Below the pieces are notes generated by a model, which did no database searches, had not been told where the DNA came from, and saw only the letters and a list, made by a program, of their open reading frames with translations. Below are positions 45,844-57,349 of a DNA stretch of 64,000 bases, one piece after another. The DNA lies in NCBI GenBank assembly GCA_001692895.1, contig KV748182.1, positions 248,001 through 312,000 on the forward strand, read 5' to 3'. The translations under genes were made by a program, and so were the position numbers. How positions within the stretch are numbered: position 1 is the stretch's first letter; every line of letters starts with the position of its first letter. The DNA is from Cenococcum geophilum 1.58 (lineage: Eukaryota > Ascomycota > Dothideomycetes > Gloniales > Gloniaceae).

Positions 45844-47218
45844 ATGGTTGCGAAACCCCCTACAATGCGAGCGTTATCACGCTTTCTTAGGCTTCACCCT
45901 CGACAAGCGCCTCACGCTCCTGGCCCTTACAGATCGAGCCAGCTTAGAACATATTCAAGCGGGCCTACAGCAGCTCGCCTTAACGGTTCTGTCGACTATT
46001 CTACGACCCCTCTCCTTAATCATACCTCACAATCATGTCTCGCAAACCCTGAGTTCCCTCAATATGTCCGCCAAACCAAAACAAAGCGAATAAACCTCTT
46101 CCAAGCTGTTAATGAGGCTATGCGGCATGCTCTACAAACGGATGAGAGGGTTCTCGTCTTCGGCGAGGACGTGCAATTCGGAGGTGTCTTCCGCTGTACA
46201 ACGGGCCTAGCTCAAGACTTCGGTAATGAGCGTGTCTTCAACACTCCACTATCAGAACAAGGGCTTGTGGGATTCGCAATTGGGGCAGCATCGGAGGGGA
46301 TGAGGCCGATTGCCGAAATACAATTCGCCGACTACGTATATCCCGCCTTTGACCAGCTAATAAACGAGTGTTCGAAGGTTCGATATAGGACTGGAGACAC
46401 AGGAATGGACTGCGGAGGGATTGTCGTCAGGATGCCAGCGGGAGTGGTCGGACACGGCGCGCTGTACGTCCTAATCTCTTGATCTCATCCACAAGGGCAA
46501 ATGTCTGGCGAATCTCATGGCACAATTCAGCCAACTATGCTAACCTTCCACTCCTTGCCTGTAGCTACCACTCACAATCACCCGAAGTTCTATTTACGCA
46601 CGTCCCGGGCCTCAGAGTTGTAATCCCACGCTCTCCTGTACAAGCCAAAGGCCTCCTTCTCGCTGCGGTTGCCAGCAATGACCCGGTCATCTTCATGGAA
46701 CCCAAAATCCTCTACCGCGCCGCTGTAGAGCAAGTACCCATTGAGAGCTACACTCTCCCTCTCGACAAAGCGGAAATCCTGAAGCCAGGCTCTGACCTCA
46801 CAATCGTGTCTTACGGCACACCTCTATACACATGCCAAGCTGCCATTGAGGCCGCCGAGAAGGATTTTGGATGTAGCGTTGAGTTAATTGATTTAAGGAC
46901 GATATACCCGTGGGATAGAGCTACAGTACTGGAGAGTGTGAAGAGGACTGGCCGGGCGATTGTCGTGCATGAAAGTATGATGAATGCTGGTGTGGGCGCT
47001 GAAGTTGCAGCGACAATTCAAGAACAAGCGTTTTTGAGGTTGTCTGCTCCAGTTAAGAGGGTTGCTGGATGGGCGACACATACTGGGTTGGTTTATGAGA
47101 AATTTATTATCCCAGATGTTGCTAGTAAGTCGAGCATTTTGGCATTAGAATTCGTGGTCGTTGCTAACAGCGGGAAATAGGAGTCTACGATGCAATTAGA
47201 AACTCATTAGATTATTAG
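45844..47218 (+). CDS. BCKDHB: 2-oxoisovalerate dehydrogenase E1 component, beta subunit (mitochondrial), three exons
   Basis: Exons are 45844-46463, 46565-47124 and 47181-47218; introns are GTACGT...TGTAG (branch CTAAC at 46540) and GTAAGT...ATAG (branch GCTAAC at 47163). The joined product is 405 residues, close to the usual size. Residues 1 to about 65 are rich in Arg and Ser with few acids, as in a mitochondrial presequence. The TPP-binding pyrimidine domain follows (FGEDVQFGG 106-114, LSEQG 136-140, [11 protein letters not shown] 161-171). Then comes HGALYHSQSPE (204-214) and the transketolase C-terminal domain ([26 protein letters not shown]), ending [11 protein letters not shown]. With E1 alpha it decarboxylates 2-oxoacids of Leu, Ile and Val in the mitochondrial matrix complex. 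Exon 3 is chosen because it restores the family C-terminus; reading through intron 2 would give an unrelated tail. The second Met (codon 8) is an alternative start. It is not RIP-mutated. Confidence 0.95.
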
Positions 47219-47808
47219 GATCTAGCGCTTAATATTATATGGATCAGCTAAAACCTTTGGGAACCTTGCTCGTTCCTGGTATCCCTAGGAGTTTCTTGTT
47301 CATCCCGACTCTCTCCACCATGCGACTCTAATTCTGTCACATGTACTATCCCAGACAGGAAACCGTAGCCTTATTTCACTGACCCACTAGAGACACCAAC
47401 TCTACATAGATTGTTTCAAAATCTGCCTAAAATTCTCATCAAAAACTGACCCTAGTTGTGCTCGCTACTGAATCAACTACTTCGCCTATAGACATCTTCG
47501 CCTGTCTGCCTCTCGAGCTTCTCAGTGGGGTCTTTTTACAGTTTATAGTCGTTAAAATACGCTAATGAAATAAGCAAGATTGGCATAGGCATGCTAGGAA
47601 TGTCTAGCCAGCGCCAAATCTGGAATACCGCCAAATAGGCTGCAGTAAATTACCACCGGATAAAAGCGTAAGAAGTGAGTTTAGTTAAAATTAAGTAGGA
47701 AGTTATCCCTACATGGCTCGCTTGGTTTGGCCAGTTGTCGACTTCAATGCAAGTCATCAAGAAGATCTCACTTCCCCAGAAGTCGCTGCCTTCTCTTTCT
47801 GACTCCTC
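47219..47808. other. Intergenic region between convergent genes
   Basis: It holds the 3' flanks of the E1 beta gene and of the monooxygenase pseudogene. No gene, repeat or structural RNA was recognised. Confidence 0.5.
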
Positions 47809-49762
47809 TCATCTTCCACCTTTGCAGCTACCTTTGGGGGCTCCCACTACTCCAAACCATTTCAGATTAATCTTCTCAAGCTGGAGATATGGCGTGACGT
47901 CTGAATCGGGAACACTGTCAGCTAATGTATAGCCCATGCTAAGGTCTACCCATGGGTTCTTGTGCTCATATTTGATTTCAAAGTCTTCGTAGCGGGGTTG
48001 CGCTATAATGTCGGCTGCGAAACTGGTTAGTGTTTTAATGCGAGCTTTGAGGAGGTTGGATTCGTACTATAATGAAGCGAAGAGCCGGGCCGTACGGCTA
48101 AGAGTGATATGTCGGTGTATTTCTGTGAACAAACCACTGACCTTGCCAATATCGTTGTTTTTATACCGGGACCGGCTATCCTCGTTCCAAACGGTGTGCT
48201 TAATCCACTCTTGGGCGTGCTCATTGAAATTGTCCACAATATCCTGTTTTGGGACCCAGCCCTTTATGTTGTCTTCCTGCATCTTAATAACCCGGACCGC
48301 GTACTCCGAGACTAATAACAAGGGGCCTGTCACGGTGCCATTCTCCACGGGCCTACCAAACTGTTAGCCAGATTACTCAGAGTTACAACTCTCGCTGGGG
48401 GAATATACCATGTTGGTCCAACAAACATAATAAAGTTCGGCACCAAGGCCAAGATATTTTTCAGGCACATACAAGTTTACACCATTTTTACCGCTTATAA
48501 GTGACATCGAAGCCAGTTGCGCAGATGATAGTGTCCACCTTACGCTCAATACCATCTCCGCCTACCACACCTTCCTCCGTAATCCGCTCGACCTGCGTAA
48601 AGTGAACATCGACGTTTTCCTTCTGGGTCGCTTCCATGTACGGGTCTCCTGGAGTGACGTGTCGGCCCGGGATCTTTATTAGCCCTACACCGTGCGACAT
48701 TCACGGCAGTTCAAGATACTTACAGCCAACTTCCCATTTTAGCGTAAATCCTTTCACCAACCGCTCATCCTTCAGAAACCCGGCCATTCTCTCGCCCCAC
48801 AACTTCTGCATGCCGCATTTCCGATCCTGAATAAAATACTCCCCATATGCCATTCACCCGACCCTCGACATCGCTAGTATGTGGGGCCGGAACCTTGGGG
48901 TCATTGCAGAAAGCGTTACGATCTTCTTCGGTATACTCCTTATTAGCGCCAAAACCATTCGCAATCTGAATGAACCAGACGCCGTCCGCACGAACACATC
49001 CATACGCTTTACATAAAGCTGCATATTCGGCACAGTTTGGATTGAAGACGCGCCAGAGCCTATCACAGCCACTCTATCAGTTTTTCACTGCTCTTTCTGG
49101 TAGTCCTTCGGCCAGTACCCTGTATGCACAATCCTGCCTTTGAAATCATGCAAGCCCTGAATGTCCGGCCACTTGAAATTGTTCAGGATTCTAGTAGCGT
49201 AGAGCAGCAAATTGCACTCCTCCTCAAACTCGTGCGGCTGCTCCTGTCCCGGGCCCTGTTGGCGCAGCTTCACCTTCCATTTCCTGGTGTCTTCCAGCCA
49301 ATAGGATTTGAACGTCATACACTTGCGTAGCTCGAACGTGTCGATGGCCTTGCTCAGGACGCGTGGATGTCGGGCGGGTAGGAAAAGAAGCCAGTCCGGA
49401 TTCAGCACGAAGTTGTACGTGTATGCGTGACTTGGGATGTCGCATGCGTAGCCCGGATACCGGTTCTCAAGTTATGTGCCCCCTCTGTCCGCGTTCTTCT
49501 TAGATGACATGCCTGATGTTTTCACAGTATTTCTGGATCTGATAGGCCATTAGGATGCCGGATAACCCAGCAGCGATTGTTATGACGCGTAGAGGGCGGG
49601 ACGACGGATCCTTAAGGATATTTCAGTAGCATTTCGGGAGATATGATGATATGTATGAATGGTTACATTGTAGATAATGTTGGGGATGCCGTAACCGGAG
49701 GAACCGGGTTTGGAGTAATCCCAGCGCCCGTTTGAGGCAGGAGAGTTTAGGTCTGGTGCCAT
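47809..49762 (-). pseudogene. Baeyer-Villiger-type flavin monooxygenase, inactivated
   Basis: It starts at ATG 49762 (MAPDLNSPASNGRWDYSKPG), exon 1 to 49667; a 56 bp intron (49666-49611) leads to [19 protein letters not shown], the FAD Rossmann motif with one Gly changed to Ala. FKGRIVHTGYWP (about 49110-49145) fits the Baeyer-Villiger signature FxGxxxHxxxWP, and [10 protein letters not shown] (about 49045-49072) is the NADPH Rossmann motif. Next come ICATGFDV (about 48500-48525), WVPKQDIVDNFNEHAQEWIK, and WVDLSMGYTLADS near the end. Probable further introns lie near 48680-48730 and 47995-48065. Damage: a 2 nt loss near 49500, TAA for the Trp of GGTW (49472-49474), TGA for Trp (49085-49087), a 1 nt loss near 49000, and loss plus frameshift near 48490. 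A live enzyme would insert oxygen into a ketone using NADPH and FAD; the substrate is unknown. Confidence 0.85.
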
Positions 49763-50414
49763 ATTCTTGATAAGGAGAGAGACGTTGGAAATATAATGCC
49801 GAGTTGGCTTATATAGTCTAAGCTTAATCGTGAGGTTGCGGCCTGTCGTGTAGTTGGATTGCGTATGCAGAGGCCTATCGTGCGAAAACTTGTCAAAATT
49901 TTAATGCACTGACGATTTCTAAATCCTTCTATCCTATGAATTGAGTCTAAGAAGGGAGGAGGGACTTGAGTCATATTAGTGCTACAACATCCTGTACTGT
50001 CATCGCATTTCCCTGAATTGGAAGCCTTCACCTAAAGATTTTAAGTTTCAGATTCCCTGGATGCAGGTCGGTCTTACAACGCTAAAGGGTGGGTCTACCA
50101 TAAGCGCTAATGCACAATCCCTGCACGGGGCAGCCTCAGCTGAAAATATAAGATTACGTGGTCAACCGAGCCCAAATCGCTCATCCCACCACACAACTTA
50201 CCTCCTAGCTCTAAAACAGAACCAACCATTATAGGTAACTAGTTATAATGTGTTTATAACATATTTAGAATATATTCTAATTTAAATAGATCTACCTAAT
50301 AATTACTAGCCACTAGATTTCCTAGTAATAATAAAAATAAGTTTAAAATTAATTTAAAAGATAGTGTCTTTAGGTTAAAAACTTATATACCAAAAGAGAG
50401 TTAAGTATATTTAG
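49763..50414. other. Upstream flank of the monooxygenase pseudogene
   Basis: From 50215 the sequence turns AT-rich. No gene is supported; a minus-strand open frame at 49747-50031 shows no recognisable product and probably covers the old promoter. Confidence 0.4.
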
Positions 50415-50615
50415 TGTTAGCGACTTAGTCAATCGAGGCACGAGCACGGCAAGAGGGACGCGCAAGCCTGTACGATTGGATTGTCTATAAACGAGGATCC
50501 AAAGCTAGAGAGAGGAAAGGAGGAGAAGAGTAGCGCCGCTCGATGTTTTATACGATCTTTACGCCACGTAACCGCAATCTACGGCAATCTATGGCAATTT
50601 GCCAGTACTATAATA
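50415..50615 (-). repeat. Gypsy D 3' LTR, about 200 bp
   Basis: In plus sense it runs TGTTAGCGACTTAGTC to GCCAGTACTATAATA, followed by TTACCCCCCCCC, the reverse of a polypurine tract. Its partner LTR is not in the window, so the ends are provisional. Confidence 0.55.
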
Positions 50616-51618
50616 TTACCCCCCCCCTCTATAAAAGCCTGCCCTTAGGCTTTATAGTCTATATTATACCTATAGTGTGACGGCGCTGGAGCGCGTCACC
50701 TAGTTAGGGGATCGCTTAAGACTTGGCATATGTATATAGACGTGGCCTTACCACCTTCTCTTGCTCCTTAGCTTAATATCTTTATAATACAGCATTCGTT
50801 CGCTTCACCTTTGAAGTATTTGTTTAAGCCTCCGTTAAGGCATTTATGTAATGGTTTGAGCCGTTATATATAGGACGTTTTTATCTTTATGCTCTTCTGG
50901 TAGCTTTTTATCATTATTATACTAGCATTTTATCTATTTATCTAAGTATTTTAGCGGTCTAAGTTTATTAGAGTAACGGCTATAGAACTTTTAAAGCTTA
51001 TAGGGACTACCTATAAAGTTCTATATAGGGTACTAAGTAGGATCTAAGTTATATCCTTTCTAGCCAATACGATACTTTAGCGTTTCCCTTATAAGTTTAT
51101 AGGCTAGAATTTCTTTAACTTCCTATTTATTATTGCCATTAACTTAAATTAGTAGGGGAGGTTTATTCTTTTATCTAGGTAATAGGTCGTCTATAGCCTT
51201 TTATAGCTTATCCGGCAGAAAAAATAGGGTAAGCCTTTATTAAATCTGGGAGCTTTACTTTATATAAGTTATTAATCTTCTTAAGAACCTTATACGGTCT
51301 TACTATTTAATAGTTTAGCTTATAGCTAGGCCGTTCTATCTTCTAGTCCTTATTATAACATAGACTATATTGCCTATAGTAAAGTTAGGCTCGCGTCTAT
51401 GCTTATTTACCTACTATTTATTAATTTTTAGACCCTCTCTAGGTTTATATAGGCTACCGTTTAAGCTTCTTTTAAGCGCTTAATATACTACTAGGCTTCC
51501 TTATAAGATAGTTTTTCGCGTATAGTTTAGGGTCCTTCTAGTCTATCTTAGTTAAAGCTTATATAGGGCAAGTAGCCTATTTCTAGTTAGATAGGGATAA
51601 ATCCTATAGAGTTATAGA
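50616..51618 (-). pseudogene. Gypsy D integrase, C-terminal part, broken
   Basis: Minus-sense reading from 51618 down gives LLYNSIGFIPIxLEIGYLPYxSF, the AYNxSxGxSPFExxYGxxP block, and then the integrase tail. It is continuous with 52685 after removing the A-tailed insertion. Confidence 0.68.
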
Positions 51619-51627
51619 GTAAGGTTG

Positions 51628-52675
51628 ACGCGTTACCGCGACGCGTTACTACCGCAACTAACCATTCTACTGCAACCAGTCTACTGCAGATAGCCTTCCC
51701 TACAACTAGTCTACTACAGACAGCCCTCCCTACAGCTAGTCTACTGCAGACAGCCAATCCACCGCACGGTAAGGGCGCCGCAGATGCACCGCAGACGCCA
51801 CCGCAGACGACCTCTACCAGTCTACAGCCATCGCGCTGTAGACGACCTCTACCACAGCTAGTCTGCAGCCATCGCGCTGTAGACGACCTCTACCACAACT
51901 AGTCTGCAGCCCGCGCTACAGACGACCTCTACCACAACCACCACTACTACTACTACCACAATATACCACACAATACCGCACTATAGGCGTACCGCAGATG
52001 TACCAAGGGTAGCTATAGTAGGGGGAAAGGGACCGGCCCGTGTTACTTTAGCACGTAAAATATAAGGTGTATGGGCGAATTGGTATTTATACCCTATACA
52101 GACAACCTCATGAAAATTTTCCTATGGGAGTGGGTTTATATAACGAGGTTCGCCCTTATAAAATACCATTAGTAGATTACTTTTGGGGAGAGTACCTACT
52201 AATTACTAATTCCCTACCCTTTTTTTAAGCAAGGAGAAGAAATAGGGTATAGAATTCCAAAAAAAGTCGTATGGGGGTAATTGGTAGCTGCTTCCAAGCT
52301 AGTAAGCTATTAGGTTTCTCTTATTCTTATATATAAAACTATTTTATTAAAATTAAAATCTATCTTTTAGAGCGCTTTTTTTACTCTAGAAACGGCAGAA
52401 TATAGCAGAAATAGATAAAAGAGCTAGGATTTCCTTTTCTTAGTATAAACTAGACTATAGTAAGCAAAATACCAAAACAAAAAAAAACCAGTCACTAGAG
52501 CTCCCCTAGCATTTTAAAAACGGGCTAGAGTGTCCACTTAGCTACTAGTATATATTAAGCTGCCTAGAAAGGATTTATGTATATAGAACTATAGCGCTAT
52601 AGCCTAGAGGCTGCATGCGCAGTATTGCACGTAGTATAATATAATAGATATAAAAAAAAAAATAATAAAAATTGG
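51628..52675 (+). mobile_element. A-tailed insertion, 1,048 bp, probable non-LTR/SINE-like retroposon
   Basis: A 9 bp duplication GTAAGGTTG (51619-51627, 52676-52684) frames it. The left end begins ACGCGTTACCGCGACGCGTT and the right end is A-rich (TATAAAAAAAAAAATAATAA...), with no inverted repeats. Its first 400 bp hold imperfect repeats of GACGACCTCTACCACA and CTGCAGACAGCC units (51660-51960). No coding frame was seen. Removing it restores the gypsy D integrase reading. Confidence 0.65.
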
Positions 52676-52684
52676 GTAAGGTTG

Positions 52685-53540
52685 CTTAGGTATAGTCTAT
52701 TAAGGGTAGCAGTTTAGCCTAGTTATCCTAAAAGTAGTTAATAAAGGGCTAAAGTCTCTAGTCTAAGTATTAATTTATAATCTCTATCTAACCGTTTATT
52801 TAGGAGTGGTATACTATAAAAAGCTTTAGCCTAATACCTAAGATCTAGGTAAACTTGCTTTAAAAGGCCGATATAAACTATAGCCTATAATTAGATACGA
52901 TAGTATCTAGTAATCTATAAGTTTAATAGACGTAATAGATATACAGTTAGGCCGCCTCTTTAGTATTAATATTTTTATAATAGGGGATTAAGAATAGGCG
53001 CTTACTAAAGTAGTTAACTAGAATTATAACTATATTATACTTATTATAGTTTAGAGGTAGTTTATAGAAGTCTATAGAGATATACTGCTAAGGGCGTTCT
53101 AGTATTAAAAGAGGTTTTAATAATCCCGGGGTCTTATCTTATAAAATTATAGACCTATAGCAGTTATTATAGTTCTATACGTAACGGCTAATATCTATAA
53201 CTATTTTAGGCTAGTAGTATTATTTACTAATAATCTTATAGGTCTTATTCTTTCTAGGGTAGGCTATAGAGACTTAGGTATATGCTTTGGCGACAAGCTA
53301 AGTCTATAAGTTCCATTCCTTTACTACCGCTAGCCATTTATAGTGCTTAAGTAGTCCTTTTTTAAGGGACTATGGGCTAGTAATATCCTCTATCTTTTAT
53401 AGTACTCTTATAGAGAAGCGGCTGTACGGTTTACCTATCCCTTCATATAGCAAGTTTTCTTGGACTTTTCGTATATGCACGCCTCATAAGCCAATCTAGA
53501 GGCTCTATACTATATAGAGCTTAGTGTTAAAGCCTCTGGT
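52685..53540 (-). pseudogene. Gypsy D integrase, core part, broken
   Basis: The minus strand reads KTPGLLKPLLILERPxQYISIDFYKLPL (about 53045-53130; the PxGLLxPLPxPxxPWxxISMDFIxxLP block), then VNYFSKRLFLIP, and later INYFxDNxAKLLPLIDYTxATL just before the insertion at 52676. The upstream linker (53300-53530) reads NLLYEGIGKPY. Confidence 0.75.
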
Positions 53541-53712
53541 TAATGCGGTTGCCTAGTAGTAAGGGTGCTAGCGCCTCACTAACGCTTAGATATTGCGGTA
53601 AACAGCAGCGACGTAGCCAGGAAGCCAATAAAATCTAGTGTAGTTTAACCAAAAAGCTTCAGTTTTGTTACCGTCTATTTAATTATTAAATTGTCAGTAA
53701 AATACTGTCCTT

Positions 53713-55210
53713 ATGCTGCCTAAAAAATGTTATACGTCTTTAGCCCCAAAGCCTCTAAGGCCTCTAAAGCCCCCAAAAGCACCTTAAGCCTAGGAGTTAT
53801 ATTTACAATCCTTTTAAGCGACGCAGCATACATACGATAGCTTGTCGGTAGCTACACAGTAGGTAGTAGTGCTGACTAAAAATACTAAGGAGGCTGCGCC
53901 AAGTAGCCAGATGGAGGATATTAAGGATAAATTAGGAGCCGTTTTTAAGGCCTATAGCGAGACTACTGAGGATAAGGTAGATAAGGTAGATCAGACTAAA
54001 CTACTAGAGCTATTAGCTAAAGAAATTATAAGAATAGGCCTTCCTACCGTTTCAACCTTATAGGAGCCTATAACTACTATTTTTAAACTAGATCTTAAAG
54101 TTGTTAACCTTCTAGATAAGTTAATATTCGCCGCTTGGCATGCTAGTAAGCCTATTAGCAGTAATATAGGCATTAAATCTAACGACCTTTTTGACTAAAA
54201 TAAGGGTAGTAAGCGCTTTGCTTACTATATACTAGTAGATTAAATTAGTATAGAGTCTAGTAGGTGTAGATCTAGATAGGACCTACTAATTCGAGTATTT
54301 CTACTATTCTTTAGTATTAGTGTATTTAAGAAGCTCGTAGTTAATATAAACCTATATACTACGTCTTAAAAAGCTAGCGGATATTACTAATTAGGACAAT
54401 ATATCGGTAAATAATTATAGACGTAGAAGGAGACCTTTAATAGCGAATTAATAATTTAGGTAGGACTTATTATCTATATAGGTGTCCTTAAAGTTACCTA
54501 GGTACGGGAGCTTTAGGCTATAGATCGTAAATATCCTAAATACTTAATTAGCTTATTTATAGGCCAAAAAAGATAGGAGCAACTTAAGTGTTTCTTTTAT
54601 GTCTTATTACCTCCACTAGAGGGCGTTAAACGTTAGGTTTTTAAGAAGGTTAAGTTGTTAATAACTCCCTTAGGTAAAGCGTTTAGAAAGTACATTATAC
54701 TTAGATCTATAGTTAGCTTTAATAAGGTAATAGTGAGGTTTACTAAATAATCTATAGCTAAAATTAAATCGCCTAGTAAGCTAGTACCTAAGGGCTTTAA
54801 GATATTAAGCCTTTATTAATATAGGTATTGCTATAGCTTTATATTTACCTTACCCGGCTACTTTTTTAGACTTCCTACTTAAACAGACTATTAAGATATT
54901 GTCCTCTTAAAGACCTTTAAGTGCGTCCTCTACCTTACCTAATAGCTTCCTTTTTAGGCTTGCCGATTTTACCTATTTTTAGATAACTACTTTACGAATA
55001 TTCTATTGCTCTAGGTGCTTTAATAACTTAGAATTACTGCAGCTAGTACAGCTTAATTAAACTTAAAGGACTATCTGGAGGTGCATAAAAGAGCTAATAA
55101 AAGGAAGGAAAGGCTACCGTTTAACTTTATTACAGAAGTAGATGTGTAGATGGAAGGAGGGAAAGAAGCTTATAATAAAGATTAGGTAAATAGTATATAA
55201 ATATAAGGCC
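53713..55210 (+). pseudogene. piggyBac-like transposase, broken
   Basis: It starts at ATG 53713 (MLPKKCYTSLAPKPLRPLKP); an intact piece (53869-54063) follows. The core reads FKKLVVNINLYTTS, GLIIYIGVLKV, then SFNKVIVRFTK (first catalytic Asp/Glu block, DExMxRFxGRS, now Asn/Lys). It goes on with GFKILSLYxYRYCYSFIFTLPG and FYLFLDNYFTNILLLxVL (second Asp block, conserved). This is the DDE_Tnp_1_7 piggyBac fold. Such enzymes cut and paste at TTAA; I could not identify its TIRs. Stops at Trp and Gln codons show RIP-type decay. It lies inside gypsy D. Confidence 0.7.
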
Positions 55211-55615
55211 TGTAGACTTCCTCTATGCCTTTAGTGCTTTAACAATTTTTATTTAGTAGGCGACGACTAGGTAACTGTTTTAAGCCCTCTATTTTCTTTA
55301 ATATTAAGACTCTAAAGCTAATTAAGCCTTTACTGCAGCGTCCTTTTTAGCCTCCTTTAAGCCCTCCTCTACGGCCTTTAATCTATCCTCTATATTAAAT
55401 AACCGCTAATTAAACTGTTTAACCACTTATAGCACTTAATACACCTTATTTAATGTATATAGCACGTCCTTCCTTATAATCTTAAGCTGGTCCTTTACTG
55501 GTTTATCCTTATTAACGTTAAGAACGCGTATAAAGCGAATAGGTGGTAATTTAAGGGAGGACTCTAATAGAGGGTTTTCCTATATAATTAGTACCTAGTT
55601 AATAAAGAAAGGGCA
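55210..55615 (-). pseudogene. Second ORF facing the piggyBac-like transposase, coiled-coil-like
   Basis: The minus strand reads LLESSLKLPPIRFIRVLNVN, then KDQLKIIRKDVLYTLNKVY, then IEDRLKAVEEGLKEAKKDAA, with TAA/TAG only where Gln is expected. The Leu/Glu/Lys heptad-like pattern suggests a coiled coil. It converges with the transposase and may belong to the same element; no family was recognised. Confidence 0.45.
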
Positions 55616-55799
55616 AAAACCTACAGTTATGACGTTACACATTACGGCTTTTTGCCCAACTTCCTCAATAAAAAAAAAATTGATGTTTTTCGTGGTGGCC
55701 TTCTGCAGTATTTTATCGGCATCGCAATGTTAACGCGTTTTGGTGAGGCTTGCTAATAAAATCACGCTAGCGAGGGTGCCTGCAGCATGCTAACCCAGG

Positions 55800-56001
55800 C
55801 AAGAGCGCCCAAAGCGCCCAATATAAAAAGTCTCTTTTGCCACATAAAGGGATAGCAGTTTATTAATAAGGTTAAGTTTTATAGAGTTAATAGGATATAT
55901 CTTAGCGTCTAGAGAGTCCGTACTTAGTTATATCTATATTTAGGGGTTAAAATATTCTAGTTATAGAAGCATTTAAGTCTATAATAAGATCTTTATAGCT
56001 A
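55800..56001 (-). pseudogene. Gypsy D linker between RNase H and integrase
   Basis: The minus-sense frame joins that of 58052 upward once the TIR element and one TA are removed: INRTDALIRRRxDLNN (58060-58110), then LLxLEYFNP and LNLINKLLSLYVAKETFYIG. This is the tail of RNase H (ADALSRR motif) and the start of the integrase region. Confidence 0.65.
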
Positions 56002-56269
56002 CATCAGGAAATTTTTTTTTGGGCACGTTGTCGCAAGCGAAAATCGGGGTCTGCAAAACCTGCGTAAGTCGCAATTTTGGCAATTTGCGGCAATTTGCAG
56101 CAATTTACTATAAATACGCAAGTAGCCTGTGCAAATTGCTGCAAATACGCAAGTAGCCTGTGCAAATTGCTGCAAATACGCAAGTAGCCTGTGCAAGTTG
56201 CTGCAAATTGCTAAAATTGCTAAAATCGCGACTTAAGCAGACCCTAATTTTTGGCTGCAATAAAAATAC

Positions 56270-56930
56270 CACAAAGCTCCGCACAAAGCTCTACTAAGGC
56301 TCTGCACGAAGCTCTACACAAAGCTCTACACAAAGCTCTACACGAAGCTCTACACGAAGCTCTACACAAAGCTCTACACAAAGCTCTACACAAAGCTCTA
56401 CACGAAGCTCTACACGAAGCTCTACACGAAGCTCTACACGAAGCTCTACAACGAAGCTCTACACGAAGCTCTACACGAAGCTCTACACGAAGCTCTACAC
56501 AAAGCTCTACACGAAGCTTTGCACGAGGCTCTACACGAGGCTCTACACGAAGGTCTGCGTACAGAGGGCTCTGCACGAGGCTCTACACGAAGCTCTGTAC
56601 GAAGCTCTGCACGAAGCTCTGTACGAAGCTCTGCACGAAGCTCTGCACGAAGCTCTACACCAAAGCCCCTGCACGAAGCTCTACACAAAAGCTTTGCGCG
56701 AGGCTTTAACACAAGGCTCTACATAAAGCTCTGCGTACAGAGGCTCTATGCGAGGCTCTGTACGAAGCTCTGCAACGAAGCTCTACACGAAGCTTTGCAC
56801 GAGGCCTCTACCACAAGGCTCTACACGAAGCTCTGCATAGGGCTCTACACGAAGCTCTACGTACAGAGGCTCTGCCACGAGGCTTTGCGCGAAGCTCTGC
56901 GTACGGAGGCTCTACACGAAGCTCTGCATC
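56270..56930. repeat. Minisatellite (AAGCTCTACACG)n, about 50 units
   Basis: A 12 bp unit with CACA/CACG/TGCACG variants is repeated over about 660 bp, with occasional frame-changing units and four GTACAGAGG/GTACGGAGG insertions. Because 12 is a multiple of three it stays open in several frames (HEALHKAL on plus, RASCRALC on minus). Confidence 0.9.
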
Positions 56931-57349
56931 GGGTCCCCGCTATATTCCCGATAGCCTCTACACGTGGCCTCTGCCAAGATACCCCTTATATACACCTAGG
57001 TAGCCACCTTATTTTCTACCCTTCCTTATATCCTCCCTACCTAGGGAGACACCAGAACGACAGCTAGCAGACGACCGTCGCCAGAACCAGACGACCACCG
57101 TTTGAACGACCATCCAGCGAACGCCACGAACGATTCAATCAACCGATCGATCGAATTGAACCAGAGCTTTAATATCGGCCCGTCGCCGAATCGAATCAAG
57201 GCCTCCTAGGTAGGCACCCCAGACGACCACCGTTCGAATATACAGCCAGCGAACGGCCGTAGAGAACGATTCGAATTAATATGATCAATCGATCAATCGA
57301 ATCAGGCGGAGCCTTCGATCGGGCCGACCTTTCCCCCAAATTACAGACA

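Noticed and set aside
47735..49330. Several plus-strand frames of 60-119 codons
   Set aside because: They are antisense to the monooxygenase pseudogene, whose family motifs are clearly on minus.
49747..50031. 94-codon minus frame upstream of the monooxygenase
   Set aside because: Overlaps its start, no recognisable domain, likely 5' flank.
56270..56930. CRISPR-like regular repeats
   Set aside because: Units are directly adjacent with no unique spacers, in a eukaryotic setting.
56244..57067. Long open frames on both strands (up to 182 codons)
   Set aside because: They are translations of a 12 bp minisatellite, which stays open because the unit is a multiple of three; no start context or domain.
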